Shown here: one piece after another, positions 44,933 to 56,319 of the stretch | Layout of the letters: every line of letters begins with the position of its first letter | Position numbering within the stretch: position 1 is the stretch's first letter | Assembly: GCA_051453625.1 (NCBI GenBank) | Contig: JBOZIK010000001.1 | Coordinates: 205,830,525 to 205,894,524 of the forward strand | DNA: 64,000 nucleotides | Source: Welwitschia mirabilis | Lineage: Eukaryota; Gnetophyta; Gnetopsida; Welwitschiales | Reading direction: 5' to 3' | Notes under the pieces: generated by a model | Told to the model about the DNA's origin: nothing | The model's input: only the letters and a program-made list of their open reading frames with translations | The model's database searches: none | Translations under genes and position numbers: made by a program

Positions 44933-46504
44933 TCTAATAACCAAAAAGAAATACAATTAATAAAAAGCTTTGTGCACCAATATAGATCCAATAATCCTTC
45001 ATGAACTCATGATATCTCAGTAACTAGACTCGAGATTACCACGTATTATAAAAAGTTATTAGATGAGAACTATGAAAATCTCATAGCCCCTAGCATGGTC
45101 CAAGTAAGAATAGGTATTTAACAAGATTCTTTAAGGATTGAGATAGAAAAGAAAATTAAAGTATTCAAGAAATTCAAGATATAACATAGATAATGAGCTT
45201 ATGGTTATGAACGATAATATCAAATATAATATATATACAATCTCAATCATCATTAACTTCACTGCCTCATTTTATGATCTATGAAGCTCACTGCCTCATT
45301 TGACGATATGTGGTTCTTATGTAATATTTAACTTCACTGCCTCATTCAATGAGTTGTGAAGTCCACTGCCTCATTTGGCGATCTGTGATACTCATAATTT
45401 TATATATATATATATAATCTCAATCATCATTAACTTCATTACATCTTTTAGTAATCTGTGGAGTCCACTGCTTTATTCAGCAATCTATGGTAGTATAATA
45501 TCCTCACTACCTCATTTGGCAATCTGTGGAAAATCCATAACTATAAGTCTAACAAGATAATGTCATGAAGTTAAGAAAAGTTTGACCATAACATAACACC
45601 TCGACAAGACTTAAAAAGATGATGGTAAGATGAGTATGATAGGATTTAATTACAAATTTTCATCTCATACAAGAAGATAACTTCAAGATATCGAGAAAAT
45701 GTAAACAAAGATGAGATATGCGTCAACACAAAGTTTTTCATATTCAAGAAACATATGATTTAAAAACTAACTTAAAGTAATACATATGCATCGATCTCAA
45801 TGAATAAATGCATAAGAAATGACCATTAAGAAAATTTAAGAGAATAAATTCATAGATAAATGTGACAATTTCAATATAGAATCCATAATAAAGGAGTCAC
45901 AAGAAAGTATGAAAGTAAAGAACCATGCTCATAAGTGTTTTATCTAAAGACCTTCCAACTATTTTAGAGCTCCTAAGCCTCCTAAGTTTTTAAGATTTCA
46001 TGGCAAGATTATTTTGAAAAAATAAAACTATACTTGAGGAATGAAGAACTCTATTTAAAGTAAGAGAACATGCATAAGATGATGAAACTTAAAGATATGA
46101 AAGAACACATCATGAAGTGATCGTTAAGAGGGGGGTTTACATAATGTTTTATAAAAGATTTCTTGGCCGCTAGGTGCTTTTAATAATATAAATAAAGATA
46201 GTTCTTCATATTTAACAATGATAAAAAAGGATAAATAACATGCCTCCATAACATAAATTTAATTAAGCAAAATTTCTAAGAAGTACATAAGTAAATAAAA
46301 GGAACCATTTCCATCATAAGAACATTTAAAAATTGTATGCAAACATTTAATCAAAAGGTACTAATATTACAACTTAATAAGACTACATCTTAAGAACATA
46401 GCATTTATAACAATTGGGGTTTTAAGTAATTCAATATTTTCCAAATATTTCATTAAACATAAACTTGTAAATTTTATAAGAAAAGTAAAAATGTGGACAT
46501 GATA
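44933..46504 (-). repeat. LTR copy of T, outer part with LTR end
   Basis: It aligns with about 32420-34034 of the complete LTR, including the minisatellite (45258-45540). It ends GTGGACATGATA at 46504, equivalent to GTAGATGTGACA. On the minus strand this is the LTR start TATCATGTCC, one transition from TGTCA. GAGGT follows. Confidence 0.8.
45258..45540. repeat. CACTG...CAGTG minisatellite, outer LTR copy
   Basis: Units include CACTGCCTCATTTTATGATC (45260), CACTGCCTCATTTGACGATA (45290), CACTGCCTCATTCAATGAGT (45335) and CACTGCCTCATTTGGCGATC (45364). An AT tract interrupts at about 45400-45415. Confidence 0.75.
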
Positions 46505-46929
46505 GAGGTATTTATTACAAATAAACCTCTAAATATAATAAGTATTAACAAACATGATAAAATCCTAATAATAGTATAAGAAGGTGGAAGAAATATGGAA
46601 AAGTTTGATGAGGTTTGGTGAAATTTTATTTTTAGGTGTTATCCTACAGGTCCTTCAGACATTATAAGAGATAATGCCATATCATATAGGATCTAAATAA
46701 ACTTCCAGATTAGTCTAGTAAGCATCCTAATTAACATATGTTTTTTTTATTAGCCTTATAGTAATCTAAATGATCAGGTGGACAATGGACTTTTTAAATA
46801 TGTCACTTGTGTTGGCCTAGCCTCATTGATGACAAGATTACTACTTTAGATAGGAAGTATTGTAATTTTCCTTAAATGCTATCAAATGTAATGAAGATTG
46901 CATTTTTTCATGATATTTTCTTAGCTATT
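46505..46929 (-). repeat. element C 3' LTR, middle (U3) piece
   Basis: The reverse complement ends GTAATAAATACCTC, which joins ACCTACTTCTCC from the distal piece (29795 side), just as LTR A reads TATAAATACCTCCC followed by CTCACTTCT. The rest of this U3 piece aligns only weakly with LTR A. Its right end is the insertion point of B. Confidence 0.65.
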
Positions 46930-48027
46930 TGTTGCCTTACCAAATTACACATATTTGATAGGGTATTTTAAGTGGTTTTACAAATTAATAGATGGGTAAA
47001 TGTTTTATTTCCATGATAATGGAGAGATCAGATGAAATAATGAAATCTCCATAATGATTTATAGCATTTGGAGCAATTTTAAATACTTTACATTTCTTAT
47101 ACAACTTCTTGTAAAACATTGAGTTTAATGTATTGAAGGAAGATTTGTAAAATAATATCATCCACCACATTGTTCGAATGACTATATAGACAATAAAGTA
47201 GTTTATGCCAATAAGATGCTAACTATAATCAATTTGGAAGTTGATGTAAATCATTAATGAGATGGCATCATCTCCTATATCATTTAAAAGACCAGCTAAA
47301 TGATAGTGTTAAAACATCTACACTAAACACCTCACATAATTTATGCTAAATATCTATTTATTTCTCTTTGTATGAGCATTACAATTTACTTGTGCCTATC
47401 TGTTTGTCTTATTATGTGCTTGTGTATTAATAGATAGTGATCTCATTCTTGATGTCTTCTTCTCTTCATTTGCACCTAAAATTCTCATAATAAGAGATCA
47501 AATGGCTAGAGATCCATCCTTGTAGTTGCAGAGAGATGTTTTCATTGGTATTGGGTAGTGTTTCCTTTGTTAAGATGAAACTACTTTGTAACATGGATGT
47601 GATTTAAGATTCAATACAAAATACTTCTTTTATGATTTTAATGCATGTTTGTTCCTCATCCTCATAGCTTATATTTCTTCTAATCTAATAACAGTTTCTT
47701 TAGTGATATAGGTTATGAAAGAAACCTTTATTAAGGTTTTGCATGATTAGTTTAGGCTAAGTGCATTGTTATTTTCTTTTTCTATATTAGCTTTGCATGA
47801 GTGTGTTACATTTTACTTTCATGCATTACAAGTTATTTCTATAGTTAAAGTGTAAGTTCTTTTCCTTATGAAAATCAACTCTTCTTATTCCTACTTTGAC
47901 CGTTAATGGATTATAACATTTGGATAACTCCCATTAATATTAATGTGCTATATTTATGCAAATATTTTTGATTGACAAGATTTAACTTAACTAAGAGTAT
48001 AAGGTTTTATAAATATACACTGTAACA
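46930..48027 (+). repeat. 5' LTR of B
   Basis: Starts TGTTGCCTTACC and ends ACTGTAACA. It aligns with 58166-59272 across its length, for example CTTATTATGTGCTTGTGTAT at about 47410 and 58636. A degraded TATA (TATTAATAGATAG, about 47426) precedes the R-region block AATAAGAGATCAAA. It is related to, but distinct from, LTRs A and C. Confidence 0.88.
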
Positions 48028-48030
48028 TCT

Positions 48031-48048
48031 TGTTAACATTACGAGGGA
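48031..48048 (+). promoter_or_regulatory. primer-binding site of B (tRNA-Asp type)
   Basis: TGTTAACATTACGAGGGA, a few bases after the LTR. It resembles TGGCGCCGTTGCCGGGGA, the tRNA-Asp site known in Athila elements, with mostly transitional differences and about three transversions. Element C has a clearer version. Confidence 0.6.
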
Positions 48049-48780
48049 AGGCTGCTTGAAGTTTAAGAGTTGTTATTACTTTAATAAGTACTTTGGATCT
48101 CAGTTCAAGTGCTTGGTATAGTAGCATTTTATCTTTATCTATAGTAGTAAAGGTTTTTCTTTTTTGCAGTGTCAGTTTTTTATTTTTAAATAAAAGTTTT
48201 TCTTTCTATTTTGTAATCAAAAGTTTGTCATCCACTTTATTGTCCAAATGATATGTGATGATGATAGTCTCTATTCCATGAGTTTTCTATTTTTATTTTT
48301 ATCAAAAAAATTTAGGATTTTTCCATTGTTCCCTCTATCGTCTAGACGACTAGGTAAACGATAGTTTACTTTCAAAGTTTTCTATATCAATTTTTTGTTT
48401 CTATTTTTAAATTATTCCTTTTGTGTGGTTTATGTGTTTTTATTATATATACTATCATCTAGATAACTACAAGGATGACACTCTAAGCATCTAATATTGA
48501 GCATGTATGGTAAAATCTGGTAAGAAAAAAAAGATACCAGAGAAAGTGACTATTTATTAAGGAAAATATTTGAGAAGGCTTGATAGACATAGAAACTAAC
48601 TCAAGTGAGCATAGAAAAGGTACATAAAATTTACAAATTTCTACAATGTCTATTTTCATTTCTTTTGATTCTAATTTTGCCAAAGCAAATTTTTTAGATG
48701 ATTGTATAGATGAGAATTTTTCATTTTCAATTATGTCTACCTCATCTCAGAAATAAAAGTAACCTGTGTCACCAAATCTA
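48049..48780 (+). other. leader of B with TCGTCTAGACGA palindrome
   Basis: Untranslated leader before gag. It contains the perfect 12-base palindrome TCGTCTAGACGA (48338-48349) within CTATCGTCTAGACGAC...ACGATAG, and a second decayed form ATCATCTAGATAAC near 48450. The antisense open frame at 48483-48683 is not conserved in C. Confidence 0.6.
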
Positions 48781-50180
48781 CCTCTTATCATTAGAACTCC
48801 TATAACCACTTCTATTTGTACCAATGCCTATGTCATCCTTAGAGATCTTATTAAAAATAAAAAACATAAAATTCAAGCCCCCTTTAACTTACCTCCTAGT
48901 GATGATGTTAAACTATGAAACTTAAATGCATATTCTACTTTTAGTAGTAAACCTGATGAAGATCCCTTATCGACATTGAACAATTAGTCCTCACTTCTAG
49001 AAATAGTAAAAATATATAAGTAATAGAACCTACATAGTTATTTTCCCCATCAATTTAAAAGATAAGAATAAACTATGATTAAGAATGATTTCCTACAAAA
49101 GCTTAAAATATTAGAGTCAAGTTCAGGAAGACTTTATTAAGAGATTTATAAGCAAAACCACCATTCAAAAATGTAAAAAAAAATTACCAACTTCTAATAA
49201 ATAACTAATGAAAACTATGCCTCTGTCTATGAGATATTCTTTGTTACTGTGCATTTAAACCCTATAGATGCCTTTTTACAATAGAATTAGTAAACTACTT
49301 TTACAGTAAATTAAACAGCAATACAAAGTAACTAATATATTTTTCATGTGAAGGTAACTTGTTAAATCAATCCATAGAATACGCTTGGAAAGTATTAGAA
49401 GAATTAGTAGAAGTAAGCAGACATGGCCTAAATCTTCACCTAGAGAAGACTGAATTGAAGGCTAACTCATTAAAGATCTTAAGGAGGTAAAACATAAGAA
49501 ACATAAATAAAAATAAAAAATTAATCCACCAATGTCATAAATGATTTTACCTCTACCTTAAAAAAGTACACTCAAATGATTTTAGATGCTAAGGTGGAAA
49601 CTGAGTAGAATGAAGTAATAGCTTCTACTTCTGATTTATGTGAGGGTTGTTATCATTTTACCAAGGAATGTCCTTTGCTTCCAACTTATAATAAGAGAAT
49701 TTATGAAGAAGTATGTGCTTTCAACCAAAGATCCTCAAACTACAACCAAAATTAAAAACAAGTCTAAGATCACAACTTTCAACTTAGGATGAGTGAATGG
49801 CTTAACTTTCAAAATTTTCAAATAAACTATCCTAAATTCTAACCATTTAATAAGATATTTAAGGATATGAACTTCCAATCTAACAACTTAAATAACCTAG
49901 CAAGCTCATTCAACTCTCAAAACTAGAGTGATTCTCTTTGGAATTCTATTGGGTAGTTAAGAAAATCATAAGAAAAGACAAACTCAAACATTGAAAAGAT
50001 AAATTCCAACATTGAAAAACTTATGAGTATCCTATAACAAACTATGTTTACTAACTAAAGACGACAAGGGTCTCTTGCCACTCAACCTTTACCAAAAAAA
50101 AAAAAAAGATTGTAGGGTGGTAATAAGAAGTGGAAATGAAACATCTTCTTCCACCTCTGAGGCTTCAACATCATAAAGTG
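48781..50180 (+). pseudogene. Athila-type gag of B
   Basis: Early in the region IQAPFNLPPSDDVKL and NLNAYSTF (about 48872-48940) pair with TPFDLPLSDNLKLRNLNA in element C. QGNLLNQSIEYAWKVLEELVE follows near 49350-49410, the region where Athila gag has a long helical bundle ending FLDxLAE. A zinc knuckle is at 49639: CEGCYHFTKECP, spaced C-x2-C-x1-H-x4-C, two residues shorter than usual between the second Cys and His. Then EEVCAFNQRSSNY and an Asn/Gln-rich tail, and RQGSLATQP-like residues at about 50065. Stops interrupt it more than ten times. Confidence 0.8.
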
Positions 50181-50990
50181 ATAAAAATAATAAAGAAAAT
50201 AGGACATAGAAATCTTATAAAACCATTCTTTCCTTTCTCCATTAAGTAATAAAAAGAAAAACTATTCACATAAGAAATCTGCTACCCAATGTCTTGATAG
50301 GCTAAACACGAATCCTATTTTTAACGATCATCTAGAAGAATTAATGCAAAATGTAAGCAATAACTTTGCGTTTTGGAAAATTTTACAAGATAACCCAAAA
50401 TAATCTAAATTGTAAAAAGACTTGGTTAAGAGAAAGTACAAACATATCATCCATGGTAAATTCTTCCTAGCATAATCTATTGATAACTTAGCTTACCAAA
50501 AATTTTCAAAGTTTAAAGATCTGGGAGCAACAACCATGAGTGTTACTTTAGAAGAAAACCATAGGATTAAAAAATCCTTGATTGATATTTAAAATAGTAT
50601 CAATATCATGCTCTTGCAAATTTATCAAATAATTTGATTAGAACAAAGAGTAGAATCTATATAGATTGTTTTAGAACTAGCTGATACTTCTATAAAGAAA
50701 TTGTTAGGTGTTATTAAGGATTTGGTTATTCAAATAGAAGAATTTTTCTATCCGATTGATGTTGTAATTAAAGAAATTAAGCACAATTATGGATATCCTC
50801 TACTTCTAGGTAGAGCTTTCTATGTAATAGTCCATTGTATTATAGATAGGAAAACTAGTTTGATAGAGTATAATTTTGTAAATAAAAACTTTTCAATAAA
50901 AGTTTTTTATGTGGCTAAAAAAGATATAGGAAATGATTTGAGTGTGAAGGAAGAAATTAGGTGAATTTTATTTTTATAGCACTATTTACT
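50181..50990 (+). pseudogene. Athila-type aspartic protease of B
   Basis: The open frame at 50701-50964 reads LLGVIKDLVIQIEEFFYPID, then GYPLLLGRAFYVIVHCIIDR and EYNFVNKNFSIKVFYVAKK, matching the protease body of Athila pol (GVxEDVLVxVxxFxxPxDFxV, ILGRPFLxT, ...NIF). Upstream, the active-site segment DLGASIN is represented by DI-stop-NSIN near 50580-50600: the catalytic Asp remains but Gly is a stop codon. LVLELADTSIKK at about 50670 corresponds to IxLADRSxxxP. The protease would release gag and pol proteins; this copy cannot. Confidence 0.85.
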
Positions 50991-50999
50991 TAAGGAAAG

Positions 51000-52320
51000 A
51001 TGATTCACTCTTCATGAACTAACATTGTTTTATGGCTAATCAAAAGTAGATAACTTGTATGTTTTTTAAGATCATCTTGATTTTAACCATCTGAAAACTA
51101 AATTTTATGATCTAAAAAGTAGAGTATAAGTTTGTTAACTATGCAGATGTTTAAGATTTTAGCAGATTTAAAATTTCCTATTTTAAGGGTGTTCATTTAA
51201 TACTAACATCCAAATAACAGTCTAAGATGATAGTTTTTTTCCCTAAAAAATTTATAGAAAATAAAAATTTGAGCTTAAATCTAAATCTAAAACCATTAGA
51301 TAGTGGACTAAAATACATTTTCCTAATAGTAACCTCAACAAAACTTTGATTATTAATAAAAATATTATCCCTTAATAAGAATCAATTTTAGTCTCTCTTC
51401 TACAATCTATGATAAATACGTTCACTTCATTTCATAATGATTTAATAGCCATTTCTACCTTAATTTTTTAATTTAAAACTTACCTTAATGAAAATGCTAA
51501 ACTTATGAGGCAGCCCCAATGTAGATTTAATTGAGTTGTTAAATAAATTGTTAAAAATAAAATCATAAAATTAATAGATGCTAGAATCATTTATTTGATG
51601 GTTAATTATGAGTGGCTTAGCCCCTTGACAGTAGTTCCTAAGAAATGTGGAAAATGAAGAATATGCATAGACTTTAGAAAACTAAATAAAGTAACTAAAA
51701 AATATTATTATCCTTTACCTTTTCTTAATCATAATCTTGATGGGATTCATGATCATGCATTTTACTATTTTCTTGATGGTTATAGTAGTTATAACTAGGT
51801 TTAAATTACTAGTAAGGACCAAGACAAAACCACTTTTACTTCTCCTTTTGGTACTTTTGCTTTTATATGCATGCCTTTTAGACTTTGTAATGCTCCTAGT
51901 ACTTTTTAGCATGTTACGATGGGAATTTTTTTGATATACTTAAGGATTCTATTGAAATTTTTATGGATGATGTCTCTATTTATGCTAAAACTTTTGAACA
52001 AATTTTAGATTAATTAGAGAAAGTCCTTAATTGTTGTTTTTCTAGTGGCCTATACTTCAGTTGGAAAAAGAGTTTATTTCTTATAGAAAGTGGAATTGTT
52101 TTAAGTCATGATATCTCAAAAGAGGAAATTAGGATAGATGCTTTAAAAATTGATATTATTTAAAACCTAAATCCTCTTATAAATGGAAAACATATTCGAT
52201 CTTTTCTTGGTCATTGTAATTTTTACCATTGGTTTATTCATGATTATGCTAATATCTATAAACAGCTTTAGAGAAAGAAGACAAATTTAAATATAACAAA
52301 TCTTATCAACTTACTTTTGA
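51000..52320 (+). pseudogene. Ty3/gypsy reverse transcriptase of B
   Basis: The first 500 bases are the decayed linker (FLPxPxL-type). From about 51553 I read KIIKLIDARIIYL, EWLSPLTVVPKKCGK, RICIDFRKLNKVTKKYYYPL and YYFLDGYSSYN, matching Athila RT. The palm then changes frame: KTKPLLLL is the shadow of TSPFGTFAF, and MPFRLCNAPSTF follows. The catalytic strand at 51961 reads FMDDVSIYAKTFEQ, with both Asp kept. LSHDISKEEIRIDALKIDII and IRSFLGHCNFYHWFIHDYA follow (52100-52250). Two frameshifts and several stops. The open frames at 51715-51912 (-) and 51737-51934 (+) are shadows. Confidence 0.85.
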
Positions 52321-52890
52321 TAGGCTTAAACATAAACGTTCTTATGCTCCTATAATAATGGAACTCAATTGGGAACTATATTTTGAAGTTATGTGTNNNN
52401 NNNNNNNNNNNNNNNNNNNNNNNNNNNNNNNNNNNNNNNNNNNNNNNNNNNNNNNNNNNNNNNNNNNNNNNNNNNNNNNNNNNNNNNNNNNNNNNNCTCC
52501 TATAATAATGGAACTCAATTGGGAACTATATTTTGAAGTTATGTGTAATACAAGTAATTTAGTCATGGGTGGGGTTTTTTATCAGAAATATAAAAATGAT
52601 TTTAAAGTTATATCTTACCATAGCAAATCTTTGTTTAGAAATCAATTAGATTATACCACTACAGAGCAAGAGATGCTGGTGCTTATCTTTAACCTTAATT
52701 CTCTTAGACATTATCTTTTAGACTTTCATATTAATGTTTACACTGACCATGCTGTCAATAATTACCTTGTGACCAAGGAAGACTTTAGTACATATTTGAT
52801 TAGATGAATCCTCCTTATGTAAAATTTTAACTTGACTATCATAGATAAAGTAGGAAAGCATAATTCTATTATTGATCATTTATCTTATCT
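52321..52890 (+). pseudogene. RNase H of B (crossed by a false gap)
   Basis: Coding sense runs APIIMELNWELYFEVMC into the gap and restarts PIIMELNWELYFEVMC after it, because the same 50 bases flank the N run. After that come NTSNLVMGGVFYQKY, VISYHSKSL, LDYTTTEQEMLVLIF, LRHYLLDFHINVYTDHAVNNYL and, past a stop, KHNSIIDHLSYL. These are the RNase H blocks of Athila-like pol (YTTTEKELLAVVF, YTDHAAIRYL, ENVVADHLSRL). The catalytic Asp of CDAS is Asn (CNTS). Without the artefact it would be open from about 52330 to 52806. Confidence 0.88.
52347..52546. other. false duplication around a 100-N gap
   Basis: 52347-52396 and 52497-52546 are the same 50 bases (starting CTCCTATAATAATGG, ending TTATGTGT), separated by exactly 100 N (52397-52496). 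The coding frame continues naturally if one copy and the N run are removed. This is an unmerged contig overlap. Confidence 0.95.
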
Positions 52891-52935
52891 NNNNNNNNNN
52901 NNNNNNNNNNNNNNNNNNNNNNNNNNNNNNNNNNN
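52891..52935. other. assembly gap (45 N)
   Basis: 45 N between the DHLSYL end of RNase H and the start of the integrase region. The length equals 15 codons, so little is lost. Confidence 0.95.
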
Positions 52936-54200
52936 TGAGTAGCTTTTTACTGTATCTTCATCTCATCCTCCTCCTTAGTATGCAGACATTGTTAATTATA
53001 TTGTGATCATGAAAATAATACAACATTGGATTTACAATCAATGCACATCTTTTCTTCAAAAAATAAGTGACTATGAGTTAATAGAGCCATATTTATACTA
53101 TAGATGTAGAGATCAAATCATGAGAAAATATATGGCTAATTAGAAAATACCTAAAATCCTTCATCTTTGTGATCGTAGGATTTGTGAAGGGCACTTTACT
53201 AGACATAAAATAGTGATGAGGATCCTGCATTCTATTTTTTATTAGCTTACTTTTTTTCATGATTCCTTTAATTTTACTAGAATATCTAATCCTTATCAGT
53301 GTTATGGTAGCCTTATTCATTAATATGAAATGCAACTTACACCTATTCTTAAGTGTAAGCCTTCTGATTACTGGGGTATCCATTTCATAGATTCTATTCA
53401 TTCACCTTCTTATGATAAGAATTACATTTTAGGGGCTGTAAATTATGTGACTAAATGGATTGAAGCCATATCTAATTTTTTGAATAATATCCAAACTATT
53501 TGTCATTTTCTTAGAACTGATATTTTTTAGAGATTTAACTTTTTTAGACTTGTAGTTAATGATTAGGGTACTTATTTCATTAATCAAGTTTTTAAAAAAC
53601 TTCTTTTATTTATTGCTATAGAATATAGAATAGCCTATGATTATGATCCTCAAACCAATGAATAAGCTAAAAATGTCAATGGAGAAATAAAGAAAATGTT
53701 ATCAAAACTTGTCTCTATTAATAAAATGTTTTGGACTTCTAAAATTAATGATATACTTTGGGCTTATCATACTACTTGATATAGTTTTCTTGATTTTTCA
53801 CCTTACAAACTTGTGTATAGTAAAATTTACATATTACCTGTTAATGTGTGTTATAATTCTTATCATACATCTCATCAAATTAATCTTGTAGATTTTCATG
53901 AAAATCTTAAATATATATTAGCCTAATTAGACATTCCATACATCTTCAATTAATCCATAAATTCTAAGCTAAGTTTAAACATGATAAAAAGATATTTCAT
54001 AAAAAGTTTGGATCTAGTCAACTTATTTTGTTATACAACACTAGAGTTTATTTTTTAAATAATAAGTTAACCTCTAAATGATTAGATCCTTGTATTGTAG
54101 AAAAATCCTAATGGCTCAATTGAGGTTTTAGACTTAGATACTAGAGAGATTTAGAAGGTTAATGGATAACAGTTGAAATTATATGAAGGATCTTGAAATG
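52936..54200 (+). pseudogene. Athila-type integrase of B
   Basis: From about 52975 I read YADIVNYI, then YELIEPYLYYRCRDQIMRKY, LHLCDRRICEGHFTRHK and RILHSIFY (zinc-binding region). The open frame at 53330-53530 follows: MQLTPILKCKPSDYWGIHFI, NYILGAVNYVTKWIEAI. The family has WGIDFMG here, so the first catalytic Asp is His. The second Asp is kept in VVND (about 53557) and the Glu in NGEIKKMLSKL (53680). WTSKINDILWAYHTT and SPYKLVYSKI (53735-53825) match the end of the core. The tail NPNGSIEVLDLDT and KVNGQ ends near 54180. Stops are frequent after 53530. Confidence 0.88.
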
Positions 54201-56319
54201 CAACTATGAACATAGTGAAAGCAATTGGTTTAGAGGCTTTCCTCATTGTAAACTTGACTTGTGTATTGCTTTATGAAGTTTCATGATTAATATTTATTCT
54301 TGGGATTTTATAGTTGTAATATTACATTCATTCAATCTTGAGACATTTTCATTTCTATGGACTTCACTTAAAGGAAGATGCCTTATTTTCTTATGCTTTT
54401 TTCAATGATGTTAAAGTCGTAGATTATTTGAGAGTGTTGTTTTCTATCTTTTATCTCACTTATTCATCATCATCTTTTTGAGTATGTAATCATGTAGAAA
54501 TTTTTTAAAAATAAAAAAAGAAAGAAAGAAAGAAGAAAAATAATAACCATGATCTATTATATTTTATACTTCAAATAAAGATATATGGTCACCATGATGT
54601 TCTATCATACTAAAGTAATTTTTTTCAAAAGAAACCTTTGGCAATGTTGATAGCTATGGAACTCTAATAGGGGATTAGTTGATTATGCTTCATAAGTCCT
54701 TACTCCTATAATAGTGATTTTACTCCCTAATTATGCAAAAATTGTAATAAATTTTGAGGGTATAGAATTAATGATGTTCTTAGTATCATCATAAGCATTG
54801 CTTGTTTTCTAGACTCTTAGTATTCCTACTTGATCATTTTACTTTTAAATATTTAGGTATGTTTGTGGGATGAGAGTAGGTGAGTTCATTTCTAAGTGAC
54901 ATTTGATTTTGACATTCATTATTCTAAGCTCTTGCATTCTATAGTATCACAATAAGTACTACATTTCTAAGTGCACTTTAAAGTTTATACATTTTATCAT
55001 GCATATTTACTAAAGTGGCTTCATGATATCTTCTTGAGGAGTTTTCTAGGTTAGTACTTAAGATATGTAAACAATCTTCTCCTTATTTCTTCTGTCTATT
55101 TTCATTCTATGTTTTATATAACTTTTGGATTTGGGATTTCAAAGTGATTTACACATTTTCTCATTCTTTTATTGGATCTTAATTATGTAGTAATTTCCTT
55201 ATTATTCTTTTATATTATATCATTCTTTCAGTGAGCATTTAAAAATTAAATAGAACATCTTTTTCCTAGTCTTTATGAGTTTCATTTTAGCTTATGACGT
55301 TATAAGTTTATCATAATTCTATTTTCTATTTGAGCATATTCACTTAGTATTTATTGACATGTTTTCATTATGGATAGTTTGTTTCCTTCTGTTATAATTT
55401 TCTTTTCTTATGAGTTTTTCTTTTTCTTTTGATTTTCTTGGTTTTATTTTTTATTTTCTATCTTTTGAAGAATAATCAATATGAGCCTAAGTTTGCTAGC
55501 TTACATTGTTTTTTCTACAAAACTTCTTAATACCCTATCATTTACTTGGTCATCTAGATAACACTGAAAGGATGATAGTCTAGCTATTGTATGGATGATG
55601 CAATAAAATATTAGTGTGATATAACTATAGTTAAAACCTTTTTTTTTCTCATTTTTCCTCATTTCTTTATCACTTTTACCAATTCCTTTAAGAGATGAGA
55701 ATCTATCTTATCTATACCGGTGTTTTGGAACTTGTTCCACCTGATTTTATGTCTAGATTCACAAGATTTTACTAGATTTTTCTAAAACGAGGTATGTTTC
55801 TCTTTAATTATTTTTTTAACTTTTCTCTCATTTTTAGTCTTTTGATGTGTAGTTTTCATGTATATCACTTATTTTTTTGTACTCTTTAATTTGAGACTTA
55901 CAAATTTAAATTTCGCTATGAATTTTTTGATTTATGACCAACTGTGCATGTTATGAGGTATTTTTAAATTTCTATCTTTTATGATTATTTTTTCATGAAT
56001 CATATATCAAAACATAGTATACTTTTAAGCAAAATTGACCAGTTCAACTTTCTCTACATTTCTATCAAATTATATTTTTTATTTAAGCACTTTGAATTCT
56101 CACTTTATGTGGGAACCATTTAAAATACAACTTTTATTTTTTTTGCATATTTTTTATTTTTCTTCTTATGTTTAAGAAATTTGGATACCCTGAAACTTTT
56201 AGAGAGGGTGGGACATATTTTTAGCATTTTTTTATAGTTTTCATTAATTTTTAGGGGTTGTTATTACACATCCATGTGATTTTTTTGACATATCTTTCTA
56301 TTTTTGCATAACTTTTTTT
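54201..56319 (+). other. post-integrase spacer of B
   Basis: T-rich noncoding DNA colinear with 2791-4400 of element A. A (GAAA)n tract is near 54518-54535. A palindromic motif form GGTCATCTAGATAACA is near 55548, followed by AGGATGATAGTCTAG. No coding region seen. Confidence 0.6.

Larger units (their letters stand above)
29796..46504 (-). mobile_element. Tekay/Del-like chromovirus element T with 4.2-kb LTRs
   Basis: On the minus strand: 5' LTR material on the right (46504-39001, in three partial copies), a tRNA-Met primer site, gag, protease, RT, RNase H, integrase, purine tract, 3' LTR (34034-29796). RT before integrase is the Ty3/gypsy order. RT, integrase and gag sequence motifs match chromoviruses, and the long LTRs fit the Tekay/Del branch. 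The ends are flanked by TAGGT (29791-29795) and GAGGT (46505-46509), a 5-base duplication with one difference. Removing T rejoins LTR C across its TATA region. A 735-base gap removes part of RNase H and the start of integrase. Confidence 0.82.

Noticed and set aside
51715-51934. Lys/Arg-rich minus frame and overlapping Leu-rich plus frame
   Set aside because: Both are off-frame readings of the RT of element B, which has recognisable motifs on either side.
53709-53891. 60-codon hydrophobic frame on +, membrane-like
   Set aside because: It is an off-frame reading of the integrase core of B; the right frame gives WTSKINDILWAYHTT and SPYKLVYSK.
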